The notes under the pieces are model-generated. The model had not been told where the DNA came from. It made no database searches and saw nothing but the letters and a program-made list of their open reading frames with translations. Shown piece after piece: positions 1 through 6,947 of a DNA stretch of 59,408 nucleotides. How positions within the stretch are numbered: the first letter of the stretch is position 1; each line of letters begins with the position of its first letter. The translations under genes were made by a program, and so were the position numbers. The stretch lies in contig JAICGJ010000012.1 in NCBI GenBank assembly GCA_025923195.1, forward strand, positions 1 to 59,408, given 5' to 3'. The stretch is from Chryseolinea sp. GTDB taxonomy: Bacteria > Bacteroidota > Bacteroidia > Cytophagales > Cyclobacteriaceae.

Positions 1-1
1 A

Positions 2-1846
2 AGCACGGTTTATAATCGCATTTCGGCTGCTAAAAACAGCTTGATCGGCTGGCAGGATTATCTCGCAAATCCCGAACTTATGGGTGATGATGCGGCGAAC
101 CTGAGACCTGAAATCGGAAAAATTTATAAGACCTACGCCATGCGGTGCTTTAAGGCTGGTGCAATGGATTTTGACGATTTGCTTTTTAATACCGACAAAC
201 TATTCAAGGAACACCTGGACGTATTGAATAAGTATCAGCATCGGATTCAATACATTCTCGTTGATGAGTTCCAGGATACGAATCTTTGTCAATATTTCAT
301 CATCCGAAAGCTTGCCGCGGTCCGCCAAAATATATGTGTCGTAGGCGATGACGCACAAAGTATTTACGCCTTCCGCGGTGCAGATATCACTAACATCCTG
401 AATTTTGAACGCGATTATCCCGATCTCAAAATCATAAAACTTGAGCAGAATTATCGTTCGACTCAAAATATAGTGCACGCGGCAAATTCGGTGATCAAGA
501 AGAACCGCGCTCAGCTTCCTAAAAATATCTGGACGGCTAATGAAGAGGGTTCTCTGATCGAACTGATCAAAGCTGTATCCGACAACGAGGAGGGTAGATT
601 AATTGCATCTTCCATTTTTCAGGAGAAAATGCAACACCAGCTGAAGTTTAGCGACTTTGTTGTATTGTATAGAACCAACAGCCAGTCGCGTGCTATAGAA
701 GAGGCGTTACGACGCATGAATATCAAATACAAGGTTGTGGGAGGATTGTCCTTCTATCAGCGAAAGGAAATAAAGGATCTGCTAGCCTATATGCGATATT
801 CGATCAACCAGCAGGATGAAGCATCGTTCAGAAGAATCATCAACCTACCTAAGCGCGGCATTGGTGATTCTACCATCGATAAGATAATCGTGGCTGCAAA
901 TGATCATGATCTTCCAATTTGGGAGGTTGTACAACACGCCGATCAGTTCATTGGGGGTCGTGCAGCATCACCCATCGGAGATTTTGTCTCTATGATCAAG
1001 CGCTTTGGTATCGAGGTGGAACGAAAAGATGCCTATGATGCTGCTTTTGAAATAGCCAAAGGTTCCGGTTTATTGCGGGAACTATACGAGGATAAAACAG
1101 TCGAGGGATTGAGCCGCTACGAAAACGTACAGGAACTATTGAATGCAATAAAGGAATTTGTCGATGATCCTGAAAGACAGGACAAGAGTCTGGGGGCTTT
1201 CCTGCAAGAGGTATCCCTAATAACGGGTCAGGATGAAGATAAGGACAAAGATCCAGAAAAAGTCACACTGATGACCATCCACATGGCGAAGGGGCTAGAA
1301 TTCAGGCACGTGTATATTGTAGGCCTGGAAGAGGATCTTTTTCCATCGCAAATGATGCTTAGCAGCCGGGCAGATCTTGAAGAAGAACGAAGGTTGTTTT
1401 ATGTGGCAATCACGAGGGCTCAAAAAAGGCTTTTTCTGTCCTATGCTCTAACGCGTTATCGTTTTGGGAGATTAAAGAACTGTGAGCCAAGCCGCTTTCT
1501 TGACGATATTGACCAATCCTTTATTAAAGTGAGCAGCAAATTTGCCGGGCTGGAATCGGTTCCTCCCAATAGCGAATACGCAAAAACGCTGGTCAGCGGC
1601 ATCCGAAAGACGATAAGCTCCGCTCCACCTCCTAAAGTTACTTCTTATAGAGCACCTGCAGACTTTGTCCCCAGCGACACTGCATCTTTGCAGGAAGGCA
1701 TGAAGGTGGAACATCCCAAATTTGGATTTGGGATGGTCGTTCAAATGGATTTTAGCGGCGCAGATCGAAAAGCGAAGATAAGATTCGACGATTTTGGAGA
1801 GAAGACCTTATTGCTTAGCTTTGCTAAACTTAGAATCCATAATTGA
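2..1846 (+). CDS. UvrD/PcrA-type superfamily 1 DNA helicase, 5' end cut by window
   Basis: ATP-dependent 3'-5' DNA helicase of the UvrD/PcrA family, acting in repair and replication-conflict resolution. The frame is open from base 2, and the residues before the first possible start (base 41) read as typical helicase sequence, so the true start lies outside the window. Visible SF1 motifs are DEFQDTN (Walker B, about base 265), VVGDDAQSIYAFRGA (motif III), LEQNYRST (motif IV), MTIHMAKGLEF (motif V) and FYVAITRAQ (motif VI). The C-terminal 60 residues form the small Tudor-like domain usual in PcrA/UvrD (VEHPKFGFGMV). The Walker A region is missing because of the cut. The family is certain; the exact paralogue is not. 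Confidence 0.95.
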   Translation, partial: STVYNRISAAKNSLIGWQDYLANPELMGDDAANLRPEIGKIYKTYAMRCFKAGAMDFDDLLFNTDKLFKEHLDVLNKYQHRIQYILVDEFQDTNLCQYFIIRKLAAVRQNICVVGDDAQSIYAFRGADITNILNFERDYPDLKIIKLEQNYRSTQNIVHAANSVIKKNRAQLPKNIWTANEEGSLIELIKAVSDNEEGRLIASSIFQEKMQHQLKFSDFVVLYRTNSQSRAIEEALRRMNIKYKVVGGLSFYQRKEIKDLLAYMRYSINQQDEASFRRIINLPKRGIGDSTIDKIIVAANDHDLPIWEVVQHADQFIGGRAASPIGDFVSMIKRFGIEVERKDAYDAAFEIAKGSGLLRELYEDKTVEGLSRYENVQELLNAIKEFVDDPERQDKSLGAFLQEVSLITGQDEDKDKDPEKVTLMTIHMAKGLEFRHVYIVGLEEDLFPSQMMLSSRADLEEERRLFYVAITRAQKRLFLSYALTRYRFGRLKNCEPSRFLDDIDQSFIKVSSKFAGLESVPPNSEYAKTLVSGIRKTISSAPPPKVTSYRAPADFVPSDTASLQEGMKVEHPKFGFGMVVQMDFSGADRKAKIRFDDFGEKTLLLSFAKLRIHN

Positions 1847-1923
1847 GGTTAGGTACAATTTTAGGTAGTCACAGCGCTACTGTACGGACCCACACTAGTC
1901 TATAAACAGAAATCAACAAAAAC

Positions 1924-2607
1924 ATGATTGGAGAATATAACTCACAACGTCCTGATATTATTCTAAAAGAATATGGACGTAACGTTCAAAAGCTCGTAGA
2001 GTACCTACGAACTGTTCCCGACAAAGAAAAGCGGACCGAGCTGGCATACACCCTTATCGAGCTTATTAAACAGTTGACCCCAAGTATCAAAGATCAGCCG
2101 GATAATCCCCAGCGTCTGTGGGATGACTTGTATATTATTGCAGACTTTAACCTGGAGGTCAACAGTCCTTACCCGATGCCTGAGCGTGAGCTTATATTTA
2201 AAAAGCCCATGAAAATGATGTACCCGAAGAATGATGTACGCTTCAAGCATTATGGTAAGAATATTGAAAAACTGGTAAAGGAGGCTTTGAAAAAGGACGA
2301 TCCTCAGGAACGTGAAGAGGCTATCATTTACCTTGGAAAACTTATGAAGACCTTTTACGGCAACTGGAACAAGGAGACTCTGGATGACTCAGTGATCTTA
2401 AGAGATATTCAAGCGATGTCAGGTGGAGCTTTGAATATGACCATAGAAAAAGTACGCGAGGACAACTTGTTCGAAAAGCTCTACAAAGAAAGAAAGAAAG
2501 CAAGACCTCAGGGAAATGGTGGAGGCCAACAACGTCATCAGGGCGGTGGGCACCGGTCATTTAAAAATAACAAGGGTAGTAATTTTAGACGAAGAAGAGA
2601 TCAGTGA
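1924..2607 (+). CDS. DUF4290 domain protein
   Basis: Protein of 227 residues matching, from memory, the DUF4290 family, a Bacteroidota-restricted family of unknown function. It is mostly helical and charged (EYGRNVQKLVEYLR, then a second EKLVKEALKK segment). It ends in a low-complexity basic tail rich in Gly, Gln, Arg and His (about residues 193-227), which could bind nucleic acid. It follows the helicase by 77 bases and precedes murA by 109 bases on the same strand. The DUF4290-murA order is one I recall from other Bacteroidota. No enzymatic motif is visible. Start ATG 1924 follows an A-rich leader without a clear Shine-Dalgarno, as is usual in this phylum. Confidence 0.85.
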   Translation: MIGEYNSQRPDIILKEYGRNVQKLVEYLRTVPDKEKRTELAYTLIELIKQLTPSIKDQPDNPQRLWDDLYIIADFNLEVNSPYPMPERELIFKKPMKMMYPKNDVRFKHYGKNIEKLVKEALKKDDPQEREEAIIYLGKLMKTFYGNWNKETLDDSVILRDIQAMSGGALNMTIEKVREDNLFEKLYKERKKARPQGNGGGQQRHQGGGHRSFKNNKGSNFRRRRDQ

Positions 2608-2617
2608 GAGTGGAGTG

Positions 2618-2644
2618 AAAAGTTAAAAGTTAATAGTTAATAGT
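2618..2644. repeat. Short degenerate tandem words, single arm
   Basis: AT-rich run made of a repeated word close to AGTTAAA/AGTTAAT, in the 109-base gap between the DUF4290 gene and murA. It resembles one arm of the two-armed intergenic elements seen elsewhere in this window, but no convincing inverted partner was found before murA. Confidence 0.4.
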
Positions 2645-2716
2645 AAGCGGGAAGAACGGAGGAGCCGACTAGGCTCACATTTTTTTAATTTCACCAAATC
2701 AAGTGAATAAACACCG

Positions 2717-4024
2717 ATGAGTATTTTTAAAATCCGTGGAGGAAAAAAGTTAAAAGGAGAAATCATCCCTCAAGGCGCCAAAAACGAAGCATTACAAATT
2801 CTAAGCGCCTCATTATTGTCAGCAGAACCAGTCACCGTTCACAACGTTCCCAACATCGTAGATGTAAATAAGCTCATCGAGCTTATCGGCGCCATGGGAT
2901 CGAAGGTCGAAAAATTAGGACCTGAGTCTTATCGGTTCACGGCTTCCGCGATTAACGTAAAATTTTTAGAGACTGAGGAGTATAGAAAAAAAGCCGCAGC
3001 ACTGAGAGGGTCCGTTATGCTGTTAGGGCCTATTCTCGCACGCTTTGGAAAAGCATCAATGCCAAAGCCCGGAGGCGATAAAATAGGCAGGCGCAGACTG
3101 GACACACACTTCCTTGGATTTCAGAAACTGGGTGCCAAATTTAACTTTGATTCTGATGAGCACCTGTTTACTATCGATGCCTCCGAGTTAAAAGGGTCTT
3201 ATATCCTGCTCGATGAAGCCTCGGTGACTGGAACTGCCAACATCGTAATGGCCGCTGTACTTGCCAAAGGAACGACTACTATATATTACGCTGCATGCGA
3301 GCCCTATCTTCAACAGCTGTGCCTCATGCTGAACCGGATGGGTGCGAGGATCTCAGGCATTGGTTCTAATCTGTTGACCATTGAAGGTGTCGACAAGCTT
3401 CGCGGGACTGAGCACACGCTTCTGCCGGACATGATCGAGATCGGTAGTTTTATCGGGCTAGCTGCGATGACCCAATCCGAGATCACCATTAAGAACTGCC
3501 GGATCGACATGCTGGGAATAATACCCGATGTCTTTAAAAGACTGGGTATCAAAATGGAATTTCGCGGGGATGATATCTATATCCCATCGCAGGAACGATA
3601 TGAAATTGAAACTTTTATTGACGGCTCAATTCTAACTGTTTCGGATGCACCCTGGCCAGGTTTCACTCCTGATCTAATCAGTATTATCCTCGTTATCGCT
3701 ACACAAGCAAAGGGTAGTGTGTTGATACATCAGAAAATGTTTGAAAGCCGCCTGTTTTTCGTTGATAAGCTGATCGACATGGGCGCGCAAATCATTCTTT
3801 GCGATCCTCATCGAGCCAATGTGATTGGGCTTGACAGGAAACAGCAATTAAAGGGAATCAAAATGTCATCACCCGATATTCGTGCAGGGGTAGCGTTGCT
3901 GATTGCAGCCCTGTCCGCAAGCGGAACGAGCGAAATCTCAAACATCGATCAAATCGACAGGGGCTATCAGAATATTGACACGCGCCTAAAGGAACTGGGA
4001 GCGGATATTCAAAGGGTGATTTAG
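2717..4024 (+). CDS. murA: UDP-N-acetylglucosamine 1-carboxyvinyltransferase
   Basis: Cytoplasmic enzyme for the first committed step of peptidoglycan synthesis, adding enolpyruvate from PEP to UDP-GlcNAc. The 435-residue length fits the family. The N-terminal GGKKLKGEIIPQGAKNEAL carries the conserved Lys-Asn pair for substrate binding. The active-site loop reads PKPGGDKIGRRRLDTH, so residue 121 (codon 3077-3079) is Asp where E. coli MurA has the PEP-binding, fosfomycin-alkylated Cys115. Asp here is known from Mycobacterium, Chlamydia and Borrelia, where it supports catalysis and confers fosfomycin insensitivity. The same outcome is inferred here. Start ATG 2717 gives the standard N-terminus. 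Confidence 0.96.
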   Translation: MSIFKIRGGKKLKGEIIPQGAKNEALQILSASLLSAEPVTVHNVPNIVDVNKLIELIGAMGSKVEKLGPESYRFTASAINVKFLETEEYRKKAAALRGSVMLLGPILARFGKASMPKPGGDKIGRRRLDTHFLGFQKLGAKFNFDSDEHLFTIDASELKGSYILLDEASVTGTANIVMAAVLAKGTTTIYYAACEPYLQQLCLMLNRMGARISGIGSNLLTIEGVDKLRGTEHTLLPDMIEIGSFIGLAAMTQSEITIKNCRIDMLGIIPDVFKRLGIKMEFRGDDIYIPSQERYEIETFIDGSILTVSDAPWPGFTPDLISIILVIATQAKGSVLIHQKMFESRLFFVDKLIDMGAQIILCDPHRANVIGLDRKQQLKGIKMSSPDIRAGVALLIAALSASGTSEISNIDQIDRGYQNIDTRLKELGADIQRVI

Positions 4025-4025
4025 G

Positions 4026-4068
4026 AGCTGACAGCTGACAGCTTACAGTTGACAGCTAACAGCTTTTA
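4026..4068. repeat. Tandem GCTGACA-like words with internal hairpin potential
   Basis: Immediately after murA the sequence repeats a word near AGCTGACA about five times (AGCTGACAGCTGACAGC, then variants such as GACAGCTAACAGC). Because the word contains AGCTG/CAGCT the tract can fold on itself. It is one of several intergenic tandem-word tracts in the window. It might also act as a processing or termination structure for murA; no U tract is present. Confidence 0.5.
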
Positions 4069-4119
4069 GAGAACGCACCTGTGCTCAAAGGCACTGCCCA
4101 ATACCTTGTCTTCGCACTC

Positions 4120-4149
4120 GATTACCTGATTACCCGATTACCGATTACC
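4120..4149. repeat. Tandem GATTACC words
   Basis: About four copies of GATTACC(C/T/G) in a row, lying between the GCTGACA tract after murA and the 3' end of the exonuclease gene. No complementary arm is seen nearby, so this would be a half-element of the same general type. Confidence 0.5.
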
Positions 4150-4168
4150 AACTCCGCCACTCAAAGCG

Positions 4169-4936
4169 TCACAACTCTATACTCAGTCCCACTGGACAAT
4201 GATCCGATCCAAGGTATTGATTATAAATCATGGCATCCTTCACTTTATCAATGAGCCTGTCGGGCACCAAAAAATAATCGATGCGCCAGCCTGCATTTTT
4301 AGCGCGGGCATTCGTGACATAATTCCAGTAGGTATATTTTATTTCTTCCGGATAAAAACGGCGAAAAGTGTCCACAAAACCAGCTTCTAACAACCGCGTG
4401 AAGCCATCAATTTCGCGCTGCGTGTAGCCCGCTGACTTGTTGTAGTTTTCCTTGGGACGAGCGATATCTATGGGCTGATGCGCCACATTAAGGTCACCAC
4501 AGATAATCGATGGCTTCCTTCTGTCAAGCCATTGAACATACTCTCTGAAGTCCCTGTCCCAACGTTCGCGATAGTCCAGTCGCTGCAATCCTTCACCCGC
4601 ATTAGGCGTATAGACTGTTGTTAGAAAAAATGTGGGGTACTCGGCGGTAATGACTCTCCCCTCCTGATCGTGCTCCTCAATACCCATATCGAACGTAACT
4701 TGAATCGGCTCAATCTTCGACAGAATAGCTGTACCTGAATAACCCTTGCGGGCTTTGGATGAATTCACAGAGACATGATAACCGGGGAACGCTTCTAACG
4801 TCGCACGCACTTCCTCTTCTGCACCCTTCGTTTCCTGAAGGCAGAAAATATCAGGTTCCATCATTTGCACATCTTTGATGAAATCCTTCTTAATAATTGA
4901 CCGTATACCGTTTACATTCCAGTTGACGAAGTGCAT
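4169..4936 (-). CDS. xth: Exodeoxyribonuclease III (AP endonuclease family)
   Basis: Base-excision-repair nuclease of the exonuclease/endonuclease/phosphatase fold, cutting at abasic sites and degrading 3' ends. The 255-residue length and motifs fit: WNVNGIRS at the N-terminus (metal-binding Asn), LQETKG (catalytic Glu), IICGDLNVAH (Asp and Asn pair), and YWNY and GWRIDYFLV leading to the C-terminal GSDHCPVGL (catalytic Asp-His). All the expected catalytic residues are visible. It is transcribed toward murA (convergent) and is flanked on both sides by tandem-word repeats rather than by operon partners. Confidence 0.95.
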   Translation of the reverse strand: MHFVNWNVNGIRSIIKKDFIKDVQMMEPDIFCLQETKGAEEEVRATLEAFPGYHVSVNSSKARKGYSGTAILSKIEPIQVTFDMGIEEHDQEGRVITAEYPTFFLTTVYTPNAGEGLQRLDYRERWDRDFREYVQWLDRRKPSIICGDLNVAHQPIDIARPKENYNKSAGYTQREIDGFTRLLEAGFVDTFRRFYPEEIKYTYWNYVTNARAKNAGWRIDYFLVPDRLIDKVKDAMIYNQYLGSDHCPVGLSIEL

Positions 4937-4940
4937 GGAT

Positions 4941-5048
4941 AAGTTTGAAGTTTCAAGTTTCAGGTTTCAGGTTGTCCCAAGATTTATTGTATGATACGGC
5001 TTCCGGCGGTTCACTGACTTTAAACCTTAAACTTTAGACCTTAAACTA
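4941..5048. repeat. Two-armed tandem-word inverted element
   Basis: Left arm 4941-4972 repeats AAGTTTC/AGGTTTC. Right arm 5018-5048 repeats CTTTAAAC/CCTTAAAC. Aligned by eye, the reverse complement of the left arm matches the right arm at about 23 of 31 positions, and several differences would be G-U pairs in RNA. The spacer is about 45 bases. It sits upstream of xth and downstream of the 51-aa gene. The role is unknown. Confidence 0.6.
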
Positions 5049-5102
5049 TATACAAACAAAAAAGTCCTGATTAACAGGACTCCACTATATTTTAAATCAG
5101 CA

Positions 5103-5258
5103 TTAAGTCTTAGCCTTGGCTTTAAATTCTTCTTTGATCTTTTCAATATCGACATTCTTGATGACGGGCTGAAAGTTTTGGATCTTCAGCGACTGACGTC
5201 TTACCGCTGATTTTGCCTTGTCTCTGCGGCCTTTTCGCTTCAATCTGGTTACTGCCAT
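5103..5258 (-). CDS. Small basic protein, 51 residues
   Basis: Short gene read from ATG 5258 to TAA 5103. The product starts MAVTRLKRKGRRDKAKSA and contains PVIKNVDIEKIKEEF. It is highly basic at the N-terminus and acidic-helical at the C-terminus, with no signal peptide or membrane segment. I recall very similar small proteins (a KRKGRR/KARA start followed by IKNVDIE) as conserved but uncharacterised in Bacteroidota, which supports it being real. The composition suggests contact with RNA or the ribosome, but that is inference only. It stands alone, flanked by tandem-word repeats. Confidence 0.75.
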   Translation of the reverse strand: MAVTRLKRKGRRDKAKSAVRRQSLKIQNFQPVIKNVDIEKIKEEFKAKAKT

Positions 5259-5366
5259 GGTTTTCAATTCTTTTTAAAGGAGCGCAAAAATAAGGGGGAA
5301 TTTCGGGAAAGCAAAAGGTTTTGAGGCTTAAAGTTTAATGACCTGCCCGCCAAAGCCATCCAACAG

Positions 5367-5496
5367 CAGGTTTAAGGTTTTAAGACGTTGGTGTTTGATG
5401 CTTTTAGGGTTAAAATTGCGGCTTAATTGCTTACTTTTTCAGGTGAAGGATAGTTTCGGGTTAGGAACTTTTAACCTGAAACTTTAAACCTGAAAG
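5367..5496. repeat. Two-armed tandem-word inverted element before hisS
   Basis: Left arm 5367-5384 (CAGGTTTAAGGTTTTAAG, with a related GGCTTAAAGTTTAATG tract at 5324-5340) faces a right arm at 5466-5496 built from AACTTTTAACCTG and AAACTTTAAACCTG words. The arms are inverted relative to each other across about 80 bases. The right arm ends only six bases before the hisS ATG, so it would be in the leader RNA if transcription starts upstream. Confidence 0.55.
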
Positions 5497-5502
5497 TTGA
5501 CT

Positions 5503-6870
5503 ATGGACAAACCTACTCTCCCCAAAGGAACCCGTGATTTTGGGCCTGCCGTGATGGCTAAACGGCAATTTATTCTTGGCACTATTCGGCGTGTATTTGA
5601 AACCTTTGGTTTCCAGCCCCTTGAAACGCCCGCTATGGAAAATCTTTCAACGCTGACAGGAAAATATGGGGAGGAGGGTGATCAGCTTTTATTCAGAATT
5701 CTGAACTCCGGAGACTTTTTAAAGGACGTGCCAGCCGCCAAATTAGACGCCAGGAACTCCAAGCAACTCAGTGTCGCCATTGCCGAAAAAGGACTCCGTT
5801 ACGACCTGACTGTGCCCTTCGCACGATATGTAGTAATGAATAGGAATGATATAAGCTTTCCGTTCAAACGCTATCAGATCCAGCCGGTATGGCGTGGTGA
5901 CAATCCGCAAAAGGGAAGGTATCGTGAATTTTATCAATGCGATGCGGATGTAGTCGGGACCAATTCATTGATCTGCGAAGCTGAAATTATCCTGATGATT
6001 AAGGACGTCTTTAGAGGATTAGGCATCGATAGTTATACAATAAAAATAAATCATCGCGGTATACTTTCTGGCATCGCTGAGGCTATGGCAGCAAGACAAA
6101 ATGAGACTTCCTTGTTTATTGCTATCGACAAGTTGGATAAGATTGGTGAAGAAAAGGTAAAGGACGAGTTGCGAGCCAAAAACTTTTCAGAGCAAAGTCT
6201 CTCGACTCTCTTTGAAATACTGAATCAAAAGGGATCAGCCTCCGATAAGCTCCGAATGTTGGCCAACAGAATTGGCAACAGCGCGAATGGCGCCAAGGGG
6301 ATTCAAGATGTTAGCCACGTACTATCGCTCTTGAAAAATTTTGATTCAACAGAAGACCATGTTGAATTTGATATTGCACTTGCCCGTGGCCTCAGCTATT
6401 ATACCGGTTGCATTTTCGAAGTTACAGTCAATAATGTCAAAATCGGAAGCGTCAGCGGGGGCGGTCGTTACGATAATCTTACCAAGTCGTTTGGAGACAA
6501 AGAAAATTTATCAGGTGTTGGTTTTTCGTTTGGTGTTGACCGGCTATACGACGCCATGGATGAGCTCAATCTCTTCCCTGATGAAGCCCGCGCATCAACA
6601 AAGGTGTTGATATGTCACTTCGACGACGAGAGTTTGCGATATGGGCTTCGGGTTTTGACGCAACTAAGAGCTATGGGTATCGCGTCTGAGATTTATCCTG
6701 ACGCTGCGAAATTGAAAAAACAACTTGACTTTGCCAATAAAAAAAATATCCCCTTTACAGTGATCATTGGTCCGGAAGAAATGAACACAGGGATGCTTGC
6801 ACTGAAAGATATGAATCAGGGCGAACAGGAAAAGCTTACCGTCGATCAGATTCTTGAAAAATTAAAATAA
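5503..6870 (+). CDS. hisS: Histidyl-tRNA synthetase
   Basis: Class II aminoacyl-tRNA synthetase charging tRNA-His. It begins MDKPTLPKGTRDFGP, the usual start (KGTRDF). ATG 5503 is preferred to an in-frame TTG at 5497. Visible are the motif 2 region (QPVWRGDNPQKGRYREFYQCDAD broken around the conserved Arg), the histidine-specific box GLSYYTGCIFEV, motif 3 (GVGFSFGVDRLYD) and a C-terminal anticodon-binding domain. The 455-residue length is at the long end for the family but normal for Bacteroidota. It is preceded by an inverted tandem-word element and followed by hutH 77 bases on. No His-rich leader peptide was found upstream. Confidence 0.96.
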   Translation: MDKPTLPKGTRDFGPAVMAKRQFILGTIRRVFETFGFQPLETPAMENLSTLTGKYGEEGDQLLFRILNSGDFLKDVPAAKLDARNSKQLSVAIAEKGLRYDLTVPFARYVVMNRNDISFPFKRYQIQPVWRGDNPQKGRYREFYQCDADVVGTNSLICEAEIILMIKDVFRGLGIDSYTIKINHRGILSGIAEAMAARQNETSLFIAIDKLDKIGEEKVKDELRAKNFSEQSLSTLFEILNQKGSASDKLRMLANRIGNSANGAKGIQDVSHVLSLLKNFDSTEDHVEFDIALARGLSYYTGCIFEVTVNNVKIGSVSGGGRYDNLTKSFGDKENLSGVGFSFGVDRLYDAMDELNLFPDEARASTKVLICHFDDESLRYGLRVLTQLRAMGIASEIYPDAAKLKKQLDFANKKNIPFTVIIGPEEMNTGMLALKDMNQGEQEKLTVDQILEKLK

Positions 6871-6890
6871 TCGCATTACTTCCTAACTTA

Positions 6891-6946
6891 GCGACTCTGC
6901 GCCTTGGCTCTTTTAAAAGCTTCTAACAGCAAAGACACTCAGACGC
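6891..6946. repeat. Inverted word pair between hisS and hutH
   Basis: GCGACTCTGCGCCTTGGC (6891-6908) and GCAAAGACACTCAGACGC (6929-6946) are imperfect inverted copies (about 12 of 18 positions by eye, with additional possible G-U pairs) around a 20-base loop. The CTTTGCG/CTCTGCG wording recurs at about 10498-10522. It ends directly at the hutH start codon. Confidence 0.45.
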
Positions 6947-6947
6947 A

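Noticed and set aside
4026-4149. Tandem words as a CRISPR array
   Set aside because: The words are 7-8 bases, degenerate and without spacers; no cas gene is present.
5259-5502. His-rich leader peptide or T-box before hisS
   Set aside because: No His-codon run was found and T-box RNAs are not expected in this phylum; the gap is filled by tandem-word repeats.
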